Assembly (NCBI GenBank): GCA_902793295.1
Contig: CADBDA010000001.1
Span: 208,910 to 272,909, forward strand
Direction: 5' to 3'
DNA from: an uncultured Bacteroidota bacterium
GTDB lineage: Bacteria > Bacteroidota > Bacteroidia > Bacteroidales > P3
Length of the DNA stretch: 64,000 nt
The position numbers and the translations under genes were made by a program. Positions 17,878-25,752 of the stretch are shown here, piece after piece; within the stretch, counting starts at the first letter, position 1; each line of letters opens with the position of its first letter. The notes beneath the pieces are model-generated. The model did no database searches. It saw only the letters and a list, made by a program, of their open reading frames with translations, and was not told the origin of the DNA.

Positions 17878-18765
17878 CTATTGTTGGAAGATGGCCTTCA
17901 GTCGGCGGATGAGTTCGATGTTGCGCGGCACCTGCAGGTCGAGGATGCCCTCTTCAAGCGCCACCATGTGGCCTTTGCGGACGGCGGAGAGCTGGTTGTA
18001 GGGGGCGGTTTGGGCGAAGCGGGCACTGTCTTCGGCGCGGATGAGCAGGAAGTCGGGGTCGGCATGGAGCAAGGCCTCGACGCTGAAGGTCCAGCCTTGG
18101 CTGTCCTTGGCGATGTTGTCGCCTCCTGCCATGGTGATGATGTCGTTGATGAAGGTGTTGCCGCCGGCGGTGAAGTTGCCGCCGCTGCCGAATCCGACCA
18201 CGTAGTAGACGGTTTTGGGCTTGGCCGGTGCGGCGGTGTCGATTTGCGACAGCTGTTGGCGGAGGCTGCTGTTGAGGCTGTCGGCCTGGCGCTTGTGGTC
18301 GCAGAGCGAGCCTATTTTGCTGATATTTTCAAAGAGGCCGTCGAACTGCTGCTTTTCGATGACGCAGACCAACGGGACGCCCATGTCCTCGAACTGTTTG
18401 ACCACTTTGCGGGGAACCATCGAGCCGCTGATGATCAGGTCCGGCTTGGCGGAGAGCACCTTCTCGATGTTCAGGTTGCTGATGCCGCCGATGTTCTCTA
18501 TGCGGCTGGCTTGAGGCGGATAGAGGCAGAATTCGGTGCGGCCCACCAGGAGGCTGTCGGCGCCGAGGGCGAACATGATTTCGGTGACCGCTGGCGAGAG
18601 CGAGACGATGCGGTGCGGATGGGAGGGCACCTCCACGACGGAGCCGTAGTCGTCGGTGTAGGAGTAGTGTTGTTCTACGTTTTTGGGATTGGTGGCGGAA
18701 GGGCCGCATGCGTTGCATAGGGCCACAACCAGCAGCAGCAGCGCGAAGCGCAGGGGGTGAGTCAT
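17878..18765 (-). CDS. BtuF-like periplasmic-binding lipoprotein
   Basis: 295 residues from the ATG at 18763-18765; upstream in-frame codons would extend it into the next gene and lack a signal peptide. The lipoprotein signal 'FALLLLVVALCNAC' ends at Cys. The rest is a class III (helical-backbone) substrate-binding protein: 'PHRIVSLSPAVTEIMFALGADSLLVGRTEFC', 'NIEKVLSAKPDLIISG', 'GNTFINDIITMAGGDNIA', 'HADPDFLLIRAED'. These motifs are shared by binding proteins for cobalamin (BtuF), haem and siderophores. Cobalamin is the closest fit by memory but no permease, ATPase or B12 gene is adjacent, so the ligand is open. It stands downstream of the zeta-like pair with an 86-base gap. Confidence 0.75.
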   Translation of the reverse strand: MTHPLRFALLLLVVALCNACGPSATNPKNVEQHYSYTDDYGSVVEVPSHPHRIVSLSPAVTEIMFALGADSLLVGRTEFCLYPPQASRIENIGGISNLNIEKVLSAKPDLIISGSMVPRKVVKQFEDMGVPLVCVIEKQQFDGLFENISKIGSLCDHKRQADSLNSSLRQQLSQIDTAAPAKPKTVYYVVGFGSGGNFTAGGNTFINDIITMAGGDNIAKDSQGWTFSVEALLHADPDFLLIRAEDSARFAQTAPYNQLSAVRKGHMVALEEGILDLQVPRNIELIRRLKAIFQQ

Positions 18766-18851
18766 GATGATAGCGTTTTTTTGAAGTTTTGGTCGGCAAA
18801 GGACAGATGGTACAATAGGGTCGGGGAGGCGCGATGCTGGCGCCTGGAACC

Positions 18852-19028
18852 TTATTTCTCGTAGAGTTTGCGATACAGGTATTTGGCCGACATTTCGCAT
18901 ATTTTGCCGTTGGCGACGGTGACGATGGTGTCGTCGTGCAGCGCTTTTTCGCGTAGCATGTTCTCTTCGGCTTTTTTCAGGCCGTAGCAGATGCGGCTAC
19001 GCAGTTCGTTAATTTCCTCTTGTGACAT
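18852..19028 (-). CDS. Small protein paired with a zeta-toxin-like kinase (possible antitoxin)
   Basis: 58 residues from the ATG at 19026-19028; a start nine codons upstream (19055) gives 67 residues and a longer overlap with the neighbour. The chain is highly charged and helical (SQEEINELRSRICYGLKKAEENMLREKAL), then 'DDTIVTVANGKICEMSAKYLYRK'. It overlaps the 3' end of the zeta-like gene, so the two are translationally coupled. Small helical partners overlapping a toxin are typical of type II systems, though in classic epsilon-zeta the antitoxin comes first. No family is recognised, and the antitoxin role is an inference from context. Confidence 0.55.
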   Translation of the reverse strand: MSQEEINELRSRICYGLKKAEENMLREKALHDDTIVTVANGKICEMSAKYLYRKLYEK

Positions 19029-19596
19029 ATTGCTTGATATTTTCAAAGATTTCATGTTCCAGGATGTTGTTTTCCACGCCGATGCCGCCTTCGGCCACCA
19101 TGACGCGCGAGGGTTGGCTGTTGTCGAATATCATCCAGTAGTCGACCACAGGCATGTAGAGTTGGAAGAGGTTCTTGATGCCCGACCAGTAGCGGCGGCG
19201 CAGCACGGTGGTGGGGATGTCGTGTCCGCCCTCGCTGACGCGTTTGGCAACGCGCATTTCGGCCAGTTGGGGGCTTTGCAGCCAGAAGTAGATGAGGCTG
19301 ACCTTGTAGCCCAGTTCGTGCGCCTTGTTGACGAGTGCCACGTACGAGCGGGTGGAGAGCGTCGTTTCGAGGGCGAAGCTGGCTTGCATGCCCAGCAGCT
19401 CGTTGATGCGCGCCACCATGAGGCGGCCGGCCTTGAGGGACATGCTCTCGGGGTTGAAGGGGGAGAGCCCTTTGGCAATCTCGTCGGCGTTGACAAACTC
19501 GCGACATTGGAGTATTTCGGGCAGGATGGTGTAGGAGGCGGTGGTTTTGCCCGCCCCGTTGCATCCGGCGATGATATAGAGTCTAGGGTTTGTCAT
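19009..19596 (-). CDS. Zeta-toxin family P-loop kinase
   Basis: 195 residues. 'YIIAGCNGAGKTTASYTI' at the N-terminus is a Walker A motif of the zeta-toxin type, followed by 'FVNADEIAKGLSPFNPES' (the substrate-side Asp-Glu loop) and 'GRLMVARINELLG', 'FALETTLSTRSY' and 'YKVSLIYFWLQSPQLAEMRVAKR'. This is the compact zeta family common in Bacteroidota, related to kinases that phosphorylate UDP-N-acetylglucosamine and block peptidoglycan synthesis; many chromosomal members have unknown substrates. A -7 box (TACTTTTG on the minus strand, 19614-19621) sits about 18 bases upstream of the start, so the leader is very short. It is coupled to the small downstream gene. Confidence 0.8.
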   Translation of the reverse strand: MTNPRLYIIAGCNGAGKTTASYTILPEILQCREFVNADEIAKGLSPFNPESMSLKAGRLMVARINELLGMQASFALETTLSTRSYVALVNKAHELGYKVSLIYFWLQSPQLAEMRVAKRVSEGGHDIPTTVLRRRYWSGIKNLFQLYMPVVDYWMIFDNSQPSRVMVAEGGIGVENNILEHEIFENIKQYVTRGN

Positions 19597-19613
19597 GCAT
19601 CAGTTTTAAAATG

Positions 19614-19621
19614 CAAAAGTA
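19614..19621 (-). promoter_or_regulatory. Predicted -7 box for the zeta-like pair
   Basis: Minus-strand TACTTTTG, a full match to the Bacteroidota -7 consensus, 18 bases from the start codon. Confidence 0.6.
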
Positions 19622-19856
19622 CACATTATATTTTGAATATTAAAATATTTAACATATTTGCGACTGTGGCCCTTCCTGAAAAGCGATGACAATAAGCTGG
19701 TTGTATTGATGTGACTCATGCCGCTTGCCGTGTGCGGCGGTCTGTTGCGACGGCATGAAACGCGGTTGTTAAGAAACGCGATTCGGGCAAATGGGGATAG
19801 GCGGGGGAGGGCGCAAAGGAAGAATCTCTGTGGAATTGGCAGGGGGCTAAAAAGAA

Positions 19857-19939
19857 GCAGAAAAAGAAGAAGCCCTGTGGGGTTGCCTGTGGGGCAAAAT
19901 AGCAGAAAAAGCAGAAAAAGAAGAAGCCCTGTGGGGTTG
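19857..19939. repeat. Duplicated 29-base repeat within the gap terminator region
   Basis: The 29 bases at 19857-19885 recur exactly at 19911-19939 (GCAGAAAAAGAAG followed by AAGCCCTGTGGGGTTG). A third, degenerate copy is recognisable around 19817-19850. The copies contain the distal arm and T-tract (minus strand) of the gap terminator. The rest of 19597-20025 is a purine-rich, non-coding stretch. Confidence 0.75.
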
Positions 19940-19951
19940 GCACAGGGCTTC
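19905..19951 (-). terminator. Rho-independent terminator of gap
   Basis: On the minus strand GAAGCCCTGTG and CACAGGGCTTC pair around a short loop (19923-19951) and are followed by a T/C-rich run (TTCTTTTTCTGC). Confidence 0.8.
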
Positions 19952-20025
19952 GATTGGATTTGTTTGCTTCGTTATTCCGGTTCCCCCTTTTCTCGGGAGG
20001 GAGAAAAAGAGCGGGGGAGGGAGGA

Positions 20026-21033
20026 TTAGAGCAGCTTGGCCAGTTTGGCAGCGAGGTCGCCAACGCGGGTGCTGTAGCCCTTCTCGTTGTCGTACCAGGA
20101 GACGATCTTGACGAAGTTGCCGTCCATGACCTGGGTCAGGAGGCTGTCGAAGATGCTGCTGTGGGTGTTGTCGATGATGTCGATGCTGACGATGGGCTCG
20201 TCGACATACTGGAGGACGCCTTTCATGGGGCCTTCGGCGGCTTCCTTGATGGCGGCGTTGATCTGCTCTTTGGTGACGTTGCAGTTGAGTTCGGCGGTGA
20301 GGTCGACGACGCTGCCGTCAGGAGTGGGGACGCGCATAGCGAAGCCGTCGAGTTTGCCCTTCAGTTCGGGGATGACCAGGCCTACAGCCTTGGCGGCGCC
20401 GGAGGAGGTGGGGATGATGCTGACGGCAGCGGCGCGGGCGCGACGGAGGTCGCTGTGCGGCTGGTCGAGGATCTTCTGGTCGTTGGTGTAGCTGTGGACG
20501 GTGTTCATGAGACCGCGTTTGATGCCGAATTTGTCGTTGAGGACTTTGGCGACGGGGGCCAAGCAGTTGGTGGTGCAGCTGGCGTTGCTGATGAGTTGCA
20601 TGTCTTTGGTCAGCACGCTGTCGTTGACACCCATAACGACGGTTGCGTCGACGTCGTCAGCCTTGCCGGCGGGGACGGTGAGGATGACTTTCTTGGCGCC
20701 GGCGTTGATGTGTTTCATCATCTGGTCGCGTTTTTTGAAGAGGCCGGTGCTTTCGACGACGATGTCGATGCCCAGTTCTTTCCAAGGCAGGTTTTGCGGG
20801 TCGCGTTCGGCGTAGATTTTCACTTTCTTGCCGTTGACAACGAGGCAGTCGCCTTCAGCGTGCACTTCACCGTCGAAGTTGTCGTGGACGGAGTCGTATT
20901 TGAACAGATAAGCCAAGGTGTCGGCGCTGGTGAGGTCGTTGATTGCCACGATTTCAAGTTCGGGGTGAGCCAGCATGGCGCGGAAAGACATTCTTCCGAT
21001 TCGGCCGAAGCCGTTGATAGCTACTTTTGCCAT
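20026..21033 (-). CDS. gap: Glyceraldehyde-3-phosphate dehydrogenase, type I
   Basis: 335 residues, the normal family length. Central glycolytic enzyme converting glyceraldehyde-3-phosphate, NAD and phosphate to 1,3-bisphosphoglycerate. N-terminal NAD site 'KVAINGFGRIGRMSFRAM'; 'TSADTLAYLFKYDSVHDNFDG'; catalytic Cys in 'SNASCTTNCLAPVAKVL'; His in 'MNTVHSYTNDQKILDQPH'; 'DLRRARAAAVSIIPTSSGAAKAV'-type phosphate loop; C-terminal 'SWYDNEKGYSTRVGDLAA'. A consensus promoter lies at 21087-21117 and a terminator at 19905-19951, so the gene is monocistronic. Confidence 0.97.
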   Translation of the reverse strand: MAKVAINGFGRIGRMSFRAMLAHPELEIVAINDLTSADTLAYLFKYDSVHDNFDGEVHAEGDCLVVNGKKVKIYAERDPQNLPWKELGIDIVVESTGLFKKRDQMMKHINAGAKKVILTVPAGKADDVDATVVMGVNDSVLTKDMQLISNASCTTNCLAPVAKVLNDKFGIKRGLMNTVHSYTNDQKILDQPHSDLRRARAAAVSIIPTSSGAAKAVGLVIPELKGKLDGFAMRVPTPDGSVVDLTAELNCNVTKEQINAAIKEAAEGPMKGVLQYVDEPIVSIDIIDNTHSSIFDSLLTQVMDGNFVKIVSWYDNEKGYSTRVGDLAAKLAKLL

Positions 21034-21086
21034 ATTGATTTGTTATTTAATTGTTTAAAAATGATTTGTTTACTTTTTTGAGTTTA

Positions 21087-21117
21087 CAAATATAACAATT
21101 ATTTGTCATGTGGCAAA
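21087..21117 (-). promoter_or_regulatory. Predicted Bacteroidota promoter for gap
   Basis: On the minus strand TTTG (21114-21117), a 19-base spacer and TATATTTG (21087-21094). This near-perfect match fits a highly expressed glycolytic gene. Confidence 0.75.
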
Positions 21118-21407
21118 AAAAAACGTTAAAAAATAAAAAAACATACCCCATAATCCCAGACCCCAACACAATCCACCACCCATCGCCCCCAAACCCACCG
21201 CCAATATCCAAACTCCCGCGAAGCGGCAGACCGATCCATCCAGCGCCAGTCAAAGAAAAGAAAGAGGAAGACTATCACTTCCTGCGTCAGCCAAAAATTT
21301 CCGCGAAGCGGGAATTCCATTTCCAAGATTCAAAAGGATTTCCAAGATTAGGCCGACCGCGCAAGGAAAGAGACAAAAGAAAAGATTTAAAAAGATTTCC
21401 AAGATTT

Positions 21408-21463
21408 CCGCCGTAGGCGGGGAACCACCCAACCCAACCAACAAAGGATTAAAAAGATCCACC
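21408..21463 (+). repeat. Dispersed palindromic repeat, copy 1
   Basis: The palindrome CCGCCGTAGGCGGGG is followed by AACCACCCAACC and an A-rich AAGGATTAAAAAGATCCACC segment. A related copy lies on the opposite strand at 28797-28872. The surrounding gap 21118-21506 is a C/A-rich non-coding stretch with further small GC palindromes (CCGCGAAGCGG at about 21219 and 21300) and repeated AAAAGATTTCCAAGATT motifs; no gene is seen in it. Confidence 0.65.
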
Positions 21464-21506
21464 CCTCCAGCAGGAGCCCCAAACATCAAGCGCCATAAGG
21501 ACCTTC

Positions 21507-22433
21507 GTGCCCAACGGAAGCCCCGATACGAGATGGAAACAATTTTTTGCGCGGGATGTCGTTAATAGGGTCGTGAAAAATGACGATTATACTTTTGATG
21601 CCGTAGAGCAGACGTATGCAGACGTTGCGAAGGCGAAGACGCAAGAAGGGAAGAAGAAACGCTCGTTGGCGCGCAAGATATGGCGCGTGTTGTGGATAAC
21701 CGTGGTGTCGCTGGTGCTGTTGCAGCTCGTGTTGCTGGTGGCCTACAAGTGGGTCAATCCGCCGCTGACGCCGCTGATGGTGCAACGCTGGTTCCAGCAG
21801 TTGGTCGATGCCGACCGCGAGGTCAACTTTGAGCGCGATTATGTGCCGATAGAAGAGGTGTCGCCCCATCTTGTCGCCGCAGTCATCGCCTCCGAGGACG
21901 GCCGCTTCATGCGCCACAAGGGGTTCGACGTCGAGCAGTTGAAGATCTCGTACCGCGAAAACAAGGCCGGACGCCGCGTGCGCGGTGGCAGCACCATCAG
22001 CATGCAGACCGCCAAGAACGCCTTTCTGCCCCACCGGCGCAGCTATTTGCGCAAGGCCCTGGAGGCAGGCTACACCATGGCCATCGAAAAGCTGTGGGGC
22101 AAGGAGCGCATCATGGAGGTCTACCTCAACATTGTGGAGTTCGGCGACGGCATCTATGGCTGTGAGGCGGCCGCCCAGCATTATTTCGGCCATTCCGCCA
22201 AGACCCTCTCGGCCCACGAGGCGGCCCAGCTGGCCGCGACACTGCCGTCGCCGTTGAAACGCAATCCGTCCACGTCGACACGCTACTTCAAAAAACAGAC
22301 ACGTGTGGTGGAAAACCGCATGGCGAAGTATGGACGTGTGAACTTGAAACACAAACCCAAAAAACGTTCGGAGAAAGATGACGAGACCTTGTGGGACTTC
22401 CTGCGATGGGTGAAGACGCAACGGAGGGGGTGA
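21507..22433 (+). CDS. mtgA: Monofunctional biosynthetic peptidoglycan transglycosylase
   Basis: 308 residues if started at the GTG at 21507; no in-frame ATG precedes the membrane segment, and a GTG at 21573 (286 residues) is an alternative. The enzyme polymerises lipid II glycan strands at the periplasmic face. A short cytoplasmic part is followed by one membrane helix (about residues 58-80, 'VLWITVVSLVLLQLVLLVAY') and a GT51 domain: 'AVIASEDGRFMRHKGFD' with the catalytic Glu, 'GRRVRGGSTISMQTAKNAFL', second Glu in 'KERIMEVYLNIVEFG', and 'GCEAAAQHYFGHSAKTLSAHEAA'. There is no transpeptidase domain. Its GC-rich start is preceded by the dispersed palindromic repeat. Confidence 0.88.
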   Translation: MPNGSPDTRWKQFFARDVVNRVVKNDDYTFDAVEQTYADVAKAKTQEGKKKRSLARKIWRVLWITVVSLVLLQLVLLVAYKWVNPPLTPLMVQRWFQQLVDADREVNFERDYVPIEEVSPHLVAAVIASEDGRFMRHKGFDVEQLKISYRENKAGRRVRGGSTISMQTAKNAFLPHRRSYLRKALEAGYTMAIEKLWGKERIMEVYLNIVEFGDGIYGCEAAAQHYFGHSAKTLSAHEAAQLAATLPSPLKRNPSTSTRYFKKQTRVVENRMAKYGRVNLKHKPKKRSEKDDETLWDFLRWVKTQRRG

Positions 22434-22551
22434 TGGGGGAGTGATAGTGGTAGCGTTTTGAGAAAAAAGATGGATGTGGTGTCAGATTTAGATTGAAAGA
22501 GGTGTATTTTATTTGTAGAAATCTTTTCTTAACAAATAAATACACATCATT

Positions 22552-24306
22552 ATGAAGAAATATGGTTTAGGCATCTTTTTGATGCTTTTTCTTCCGGCGG
22601 TGGCCTCAGCCCAGTATTTTATTGCCGGTGGTATCGGATACAACGTCCTTTCCCCCACGGAACATACGGTGGAGGTGGTCCCCAAATCGAGCTATTACAG
22701 CGGCAACGTCGTCATTCCAGCCACGGTGACTCATAGCGGCACCACCTATGATGTTGTGGCACTGGGCGAAGAAGCGTTCTACGGCAGTAATCTGACGGGG
22801 ATCACCATTCCTTCGTCGGTCACGCAGATAAAATATGGATGCTTCTTTTTTGCCACACTGCCTTCGTCGGTGTATATCCCCGCCTCGGTGACGGACATTG
22901 GAGCGGTGGCGTTTGCGGCGAACCAACTGACCGCAATCGATGTGGATGAAAACAACCCCAGTTACAGGTCGATAGACGGCATGCTTTTCAGCAAGGACAC
23001 GGCAACGCTGGTGGAGTGCCCGAAGGCAAAAAGCGGCTCCATCACCTTGCCGACAAACACCAGTAGGATTGCCGCTTATGCTTTTGCCTACTGTCATAAT
23101 GTTACTCAGGTGACGCTCCACGAAGGAATAAGGAGCATCGGCAATTGGGCTTTTGTGGATAACGTGATGTTGGATAACGTGGTCATTCCTGCCACGGTGA
23201 CGCAGTTGGGCGCGGGTGCCTTTACGCACTGTTCGGCACTTGACCATTTGACCATCGCCCCGGGGAACACTCATTATTATATGGATGGCATGATGATTTA
23301 CTCGGCGGATGGCGACAGTCTGCTGTCGGTGCACAAGAGCGCTGATTCGCTTTTTCTGCCGGATGGCTTGCGCTTTGTCAGTGGTTTCTCGGGCAATGGC
23401 GATATCCGCTATGTGCATGTGCCTGAAGGCGTGACCACTATCGATAACGATGCATTCAATGGCAGTTCGTTGGTAAGCATCGACTTTCCCAACCAGATGG
23501 ACAGGATTGGCGGATGGGCATTCTACTACTGCACGTCGCTGACCCGTGTCGGCATGCCCGATTCGCTCGGTGCGATGGGCGAGGGTTGTTTCCATAGTTG
23601 CAACCGGTTGACATCCATTGATATCCCCGATGCTTTGCGCATCATTCCCCAAGGGGCTTTCTTCATGTGCAACTTGCTGTCGCACATAGCTTGGGGCGAT
23701 GCCGTCGAAGTCATTGACACCACAGCTTTTGGCGACTGTGCTTTCGTGGAGCTGACGCTGCCTCCAACGCTGAGGGCTGTCAGGGGCATGGCATTCATCG
23801 GCGATTACAAGGGCGTCCTGAAACGCATCGTCTTCACTGCTCCGGTAGACACCATCGAAATGGACGCTTTCTACCGCCAGCCCTTGTCCAAGATGCGTTT
23901 GCAGAACCTCCAGCCGCCTGTCACCACAGCGGAGGGGTGCCTGTACGGTGTGCTGCATGGTGGCGTCGACACCCTCTTCATCCCCTGCGGAAGCCTCGAT
24001 GCCTATCTGTCTGACGCCTATTGGGGTCAGTTTGCCGGCAAATATGTGGAATCTTGCGACGGCATCCGTACGCCCGATCTGCAATGCGCTGTCTATCCCA
24101 ATCCGGCCTCCGAAACCATCAGCGTTGCTGTTGATGGCGACCAGTGGATGGAAGCCTCCCTGTTCGACCTGCATGGACGTGTTGTCGTCAAAGAACGTTT
24201 CCGCTCGACTATCACCATGGATGTGCGTTCGTTGGTTCGCGGCACCTATCTGCTGCGGATTGTTTCTCCTGAAGGTATGTCCACGAAAAAAATACTGCTC
24301 CAATAA
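22552..24306 (+). CDS. BspA-like leucine-rich repeat protein with type IX sorting domain
   Basis: 584 residues. Signal peptide about 1-20. The body (about 60-480) is built from BspA-type (LRR_5) repeats of about 23 residues, seen as 'LTGITIPSSVTQIKYGCF', 'VTQVTLHEGIRSIGNWAF', 'LVSIDFPNQMDRIGGWAF', 'LTSIDIPDALRIIPQGAF'. The C-terminus is a Por sorting domain: 'CAVYPNPASETISVAV', 'ASLFDLHGRVVVKE', 'RSLVRGTYLLRIV', 'KKILLQ'. BspA proteins are surface adhesins in oral and gut Bacteroidales. The gene is followed after 51 bases by a membrane-anchored sigma factor, which suggests shared regulation. Confidence 0.88.
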   Translation: MKKYGLGIFLMLFLPAVASAQYFIAGGIGYNVLSPTEHTVEVVPKSSYYSGNVVIPATVTHSGTTYDVVALGEEAFYGSNLTGITIPSSVTQIKYGCFFFATLPSSVYIPASVTDIGAVAFAANQLTAIDVDENNPSYRSIDGMLFSKDTATLVECPKAKSGSITLPTNTSRIAAYAFAYCHNVTQVTLHEGIRSIGNWAFVDNVMLDNVVIPATVTQLGAGAFTHCSALDHLTIAPGNTHYYMDGMMIYSADGDSLLSVHKSADSLFLPDGLRFVSGFSGNGDIRYVHVPEGVTTIDNDAFNGSSLVSIDFPNQMDRIGGWAFYYCTSLTRVGMPDSLGAMGEGCFHSCNRLTSIDIPDALRIIPQGAFFMCNLLSHIAWGDAVEVIDTTAFGDCAFVELTLPPTLRAVRGMAFIGDYKGVLKRIVFTAPVDTIEMDAFYRQPLSKMRLQNLQPPVTTAEGCLYGVLHGGVDTLFIPCGSLDAYLSDAYWGQFAGKYVESCDGIRTPDLQCAVYPNPASETISVAVDGDQWMEASLFDLHGRVVVKERFRSTITMDVRSLVRGTYLLRIVSPEGMSTKKILLQ

Positions 24307-24357
24307 TAAACTACTTCATCCGTCGTTTGCAATGAGGATGCCTATGCAGTCAATCTG

Positions 24358-25356
24358 ATGGAACGAAATGATGCCTTTACCGCTTTGCTCATGCGCCACA
24401 GCAAGATGTTGTGGCGCATGTGTTGGTATCGTGTGGATGGGGATGAGGAGCGTTGCAAGGATATGCTGCAGGAGGTCTACCTCTTATTGTGGGAACGTTT
24501 CGACGGGTTGCGGCCCGATGCCTCTCCTACCCAGGAACGTGCTTGGGTACGATGGCAGGTCCGTTCGGTCTTCTATAGGGTGGGGCGTCGCCGATCGCTC
24601 GATGTTTCGACACTGACGGACCATCTGGCCGACACCATGCCTGACGAGGAAACGGCGCGTTGCAGTGAGACATTGGACGAGTTGCTGTCGACATTGAATG
24701 GTGACGAACGGAAGGTGATTCAGCTATATCTGGAAGGCTATCAGGGTGATGAAATCGGTAAGCGGATGGGCGTCAGTCGCGATGCTGTCTATCAGCGTAT
24801 GCACCGCATCATCCTGAAACTGCGTCGTGTGGCACTGCTGTTGCTGGTCTTGGCGTCGGCATCGGCGGTGGCTTTGGCTGTTTTCCCCCAGTGGCGGCAT
24901 CGTCTTTTCCATGGCGACAATTCGGAATTGACCAGAACAGACACTTTAGAATGTCCAGTCTCCGATAAAGTGGTCGATACGTTGCCCCTGCCGCAATCCA
25001 AACCTCCGTCGGCAGACACATTAGTGAAACGGGTTGGCGTGGAACCCTTGGAATTCATGCCGTCGCTCAACCTTCTCGCCCCCGATGGGGCGGTGGAAGA
25101 GATGCCACGACGGGCTGCTTTCGACCATGTGACGCTGTACCTTGACGGATATAGGCTGACGATTGTTGGTGCCGAAGGCGAATTGGTACGCATCTATCAA
25201 GGCAGCAACCAACATGGCAATCTGGTGTTTTCACAGATAGCGGGTCCGGTCTGCGAAGTGAATCTGTTTCCGGATCTCAATACGCTGTTTGCCAGAAGTC
25301 GCAATTGTTTTGTCATCTATATCGGCGATAGGGAGCCCTATCAGATTGTGCTGTAG
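24358..25356 (+). CDS. Membrane-anchored ECF-type sigma factor with an extracytoplasmic domain
   Basis: 332 residues; a typical ECF sigma factor has about 170-190. Residues about 5-75 are sigma region 2 ('CKDMLQEVYLLLWERFDG', 'AWVRWQVRSVFYRVGRRR'); residues about 105-157 are region 4 with the helix-turn-helix ('LNGDERKVIQLYLEGYQG' then 'EIGKRMGVSRDAVYQRMHR'). Immediately after it comes one membrane helix (residues 158-176, 'VALLLLVLASASAVALAVF'), a Pro/Ser/Thr-rich linker, and a C-terminal beta-rich domain (about 255-332). Topology therefore puts the DNA-binding part in the cytosol and the C-terminus in the periplasm, with no separate anti-sigma gene nearby. It lies 51 bases downstream of the BspA-like gene. 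Confidence 0.78.
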   Translation: MERNDAFTALLMRHSKMLWRMCWYRVDGDEERCKDMLQEVYLLLWERFDGLRPDASPTQERAWVRWQVRSVFYRVGRRRSLDVSTLTDHLADTMPDEETARCSETLDELLSTLNGDERKVIQLYLEGYQGDEIGKRMGVSRDAVYQRMHRIILKLRRVALLLLVLASASAVALAVFPQWRHRLFHGDNSELTRTDTLECPVSDKVVDTLPLPQSKPPSADTLVKRVGVEPLEFMPSLNLLAPDGAVEEMPRRAAFDHVTLYLDGYRLTIVGAEGELVRIYQGSNQHGNLVFSQIAGPVCEVNLFPDLNTLFARSRNCFVIYIGDREPYQIVL

Positions 25357-25623
25357 TGTTTTGCTTCCTGCCAGTTCTTCCCCTTGAGCAATACCACCCA
25401 AGCACATTCCATTTCGTGTTTTTTTTGTGTGGCAGGAAAAAAAAACCCTTTCCCCCCCCAAAAAAAAACAGACAATAAACCGGCGCTCTTAGCGTTATAT
25501 GTTTGTGTCGTGAATAGCAATGGCAACAACGCTTGTAAAGGTTAATGTTTGTGGGTTGAAGCTCGTAGGAATTTGAATATCTTATAATAATATCTGTTTA
25601 TGATTATCCGCATTATTCCGATA

Positions 25624-25685
25624 AAGCCTCGGAGAGGCTTAATTTCAATTGGAAACAACCCTATAATTGCGTCTCGAAGAGACGC
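25624..25685. repeat. Pair of short perfect palindromes upstream of xerD
   Basis: AAGCCTC-GGA-GAGGCTT (25624-25640) and GCGTCTC-GAA-GAGACGC (25669-25685), both 7-bp stems with 3-base loops, separated by 28 bases. The remainder of the gap 25357-25752 is AT-rich with a C-run/A-run stretch at about 25446-25470 and no gene. Confidence 0.6.
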
Positions 25686-25752
25686 GATTTCGATTTCTCG
25701 TACATTTGCGGATAGTCATATTTTGTTTTGGTGTTATTCGTAAAATAAAATC

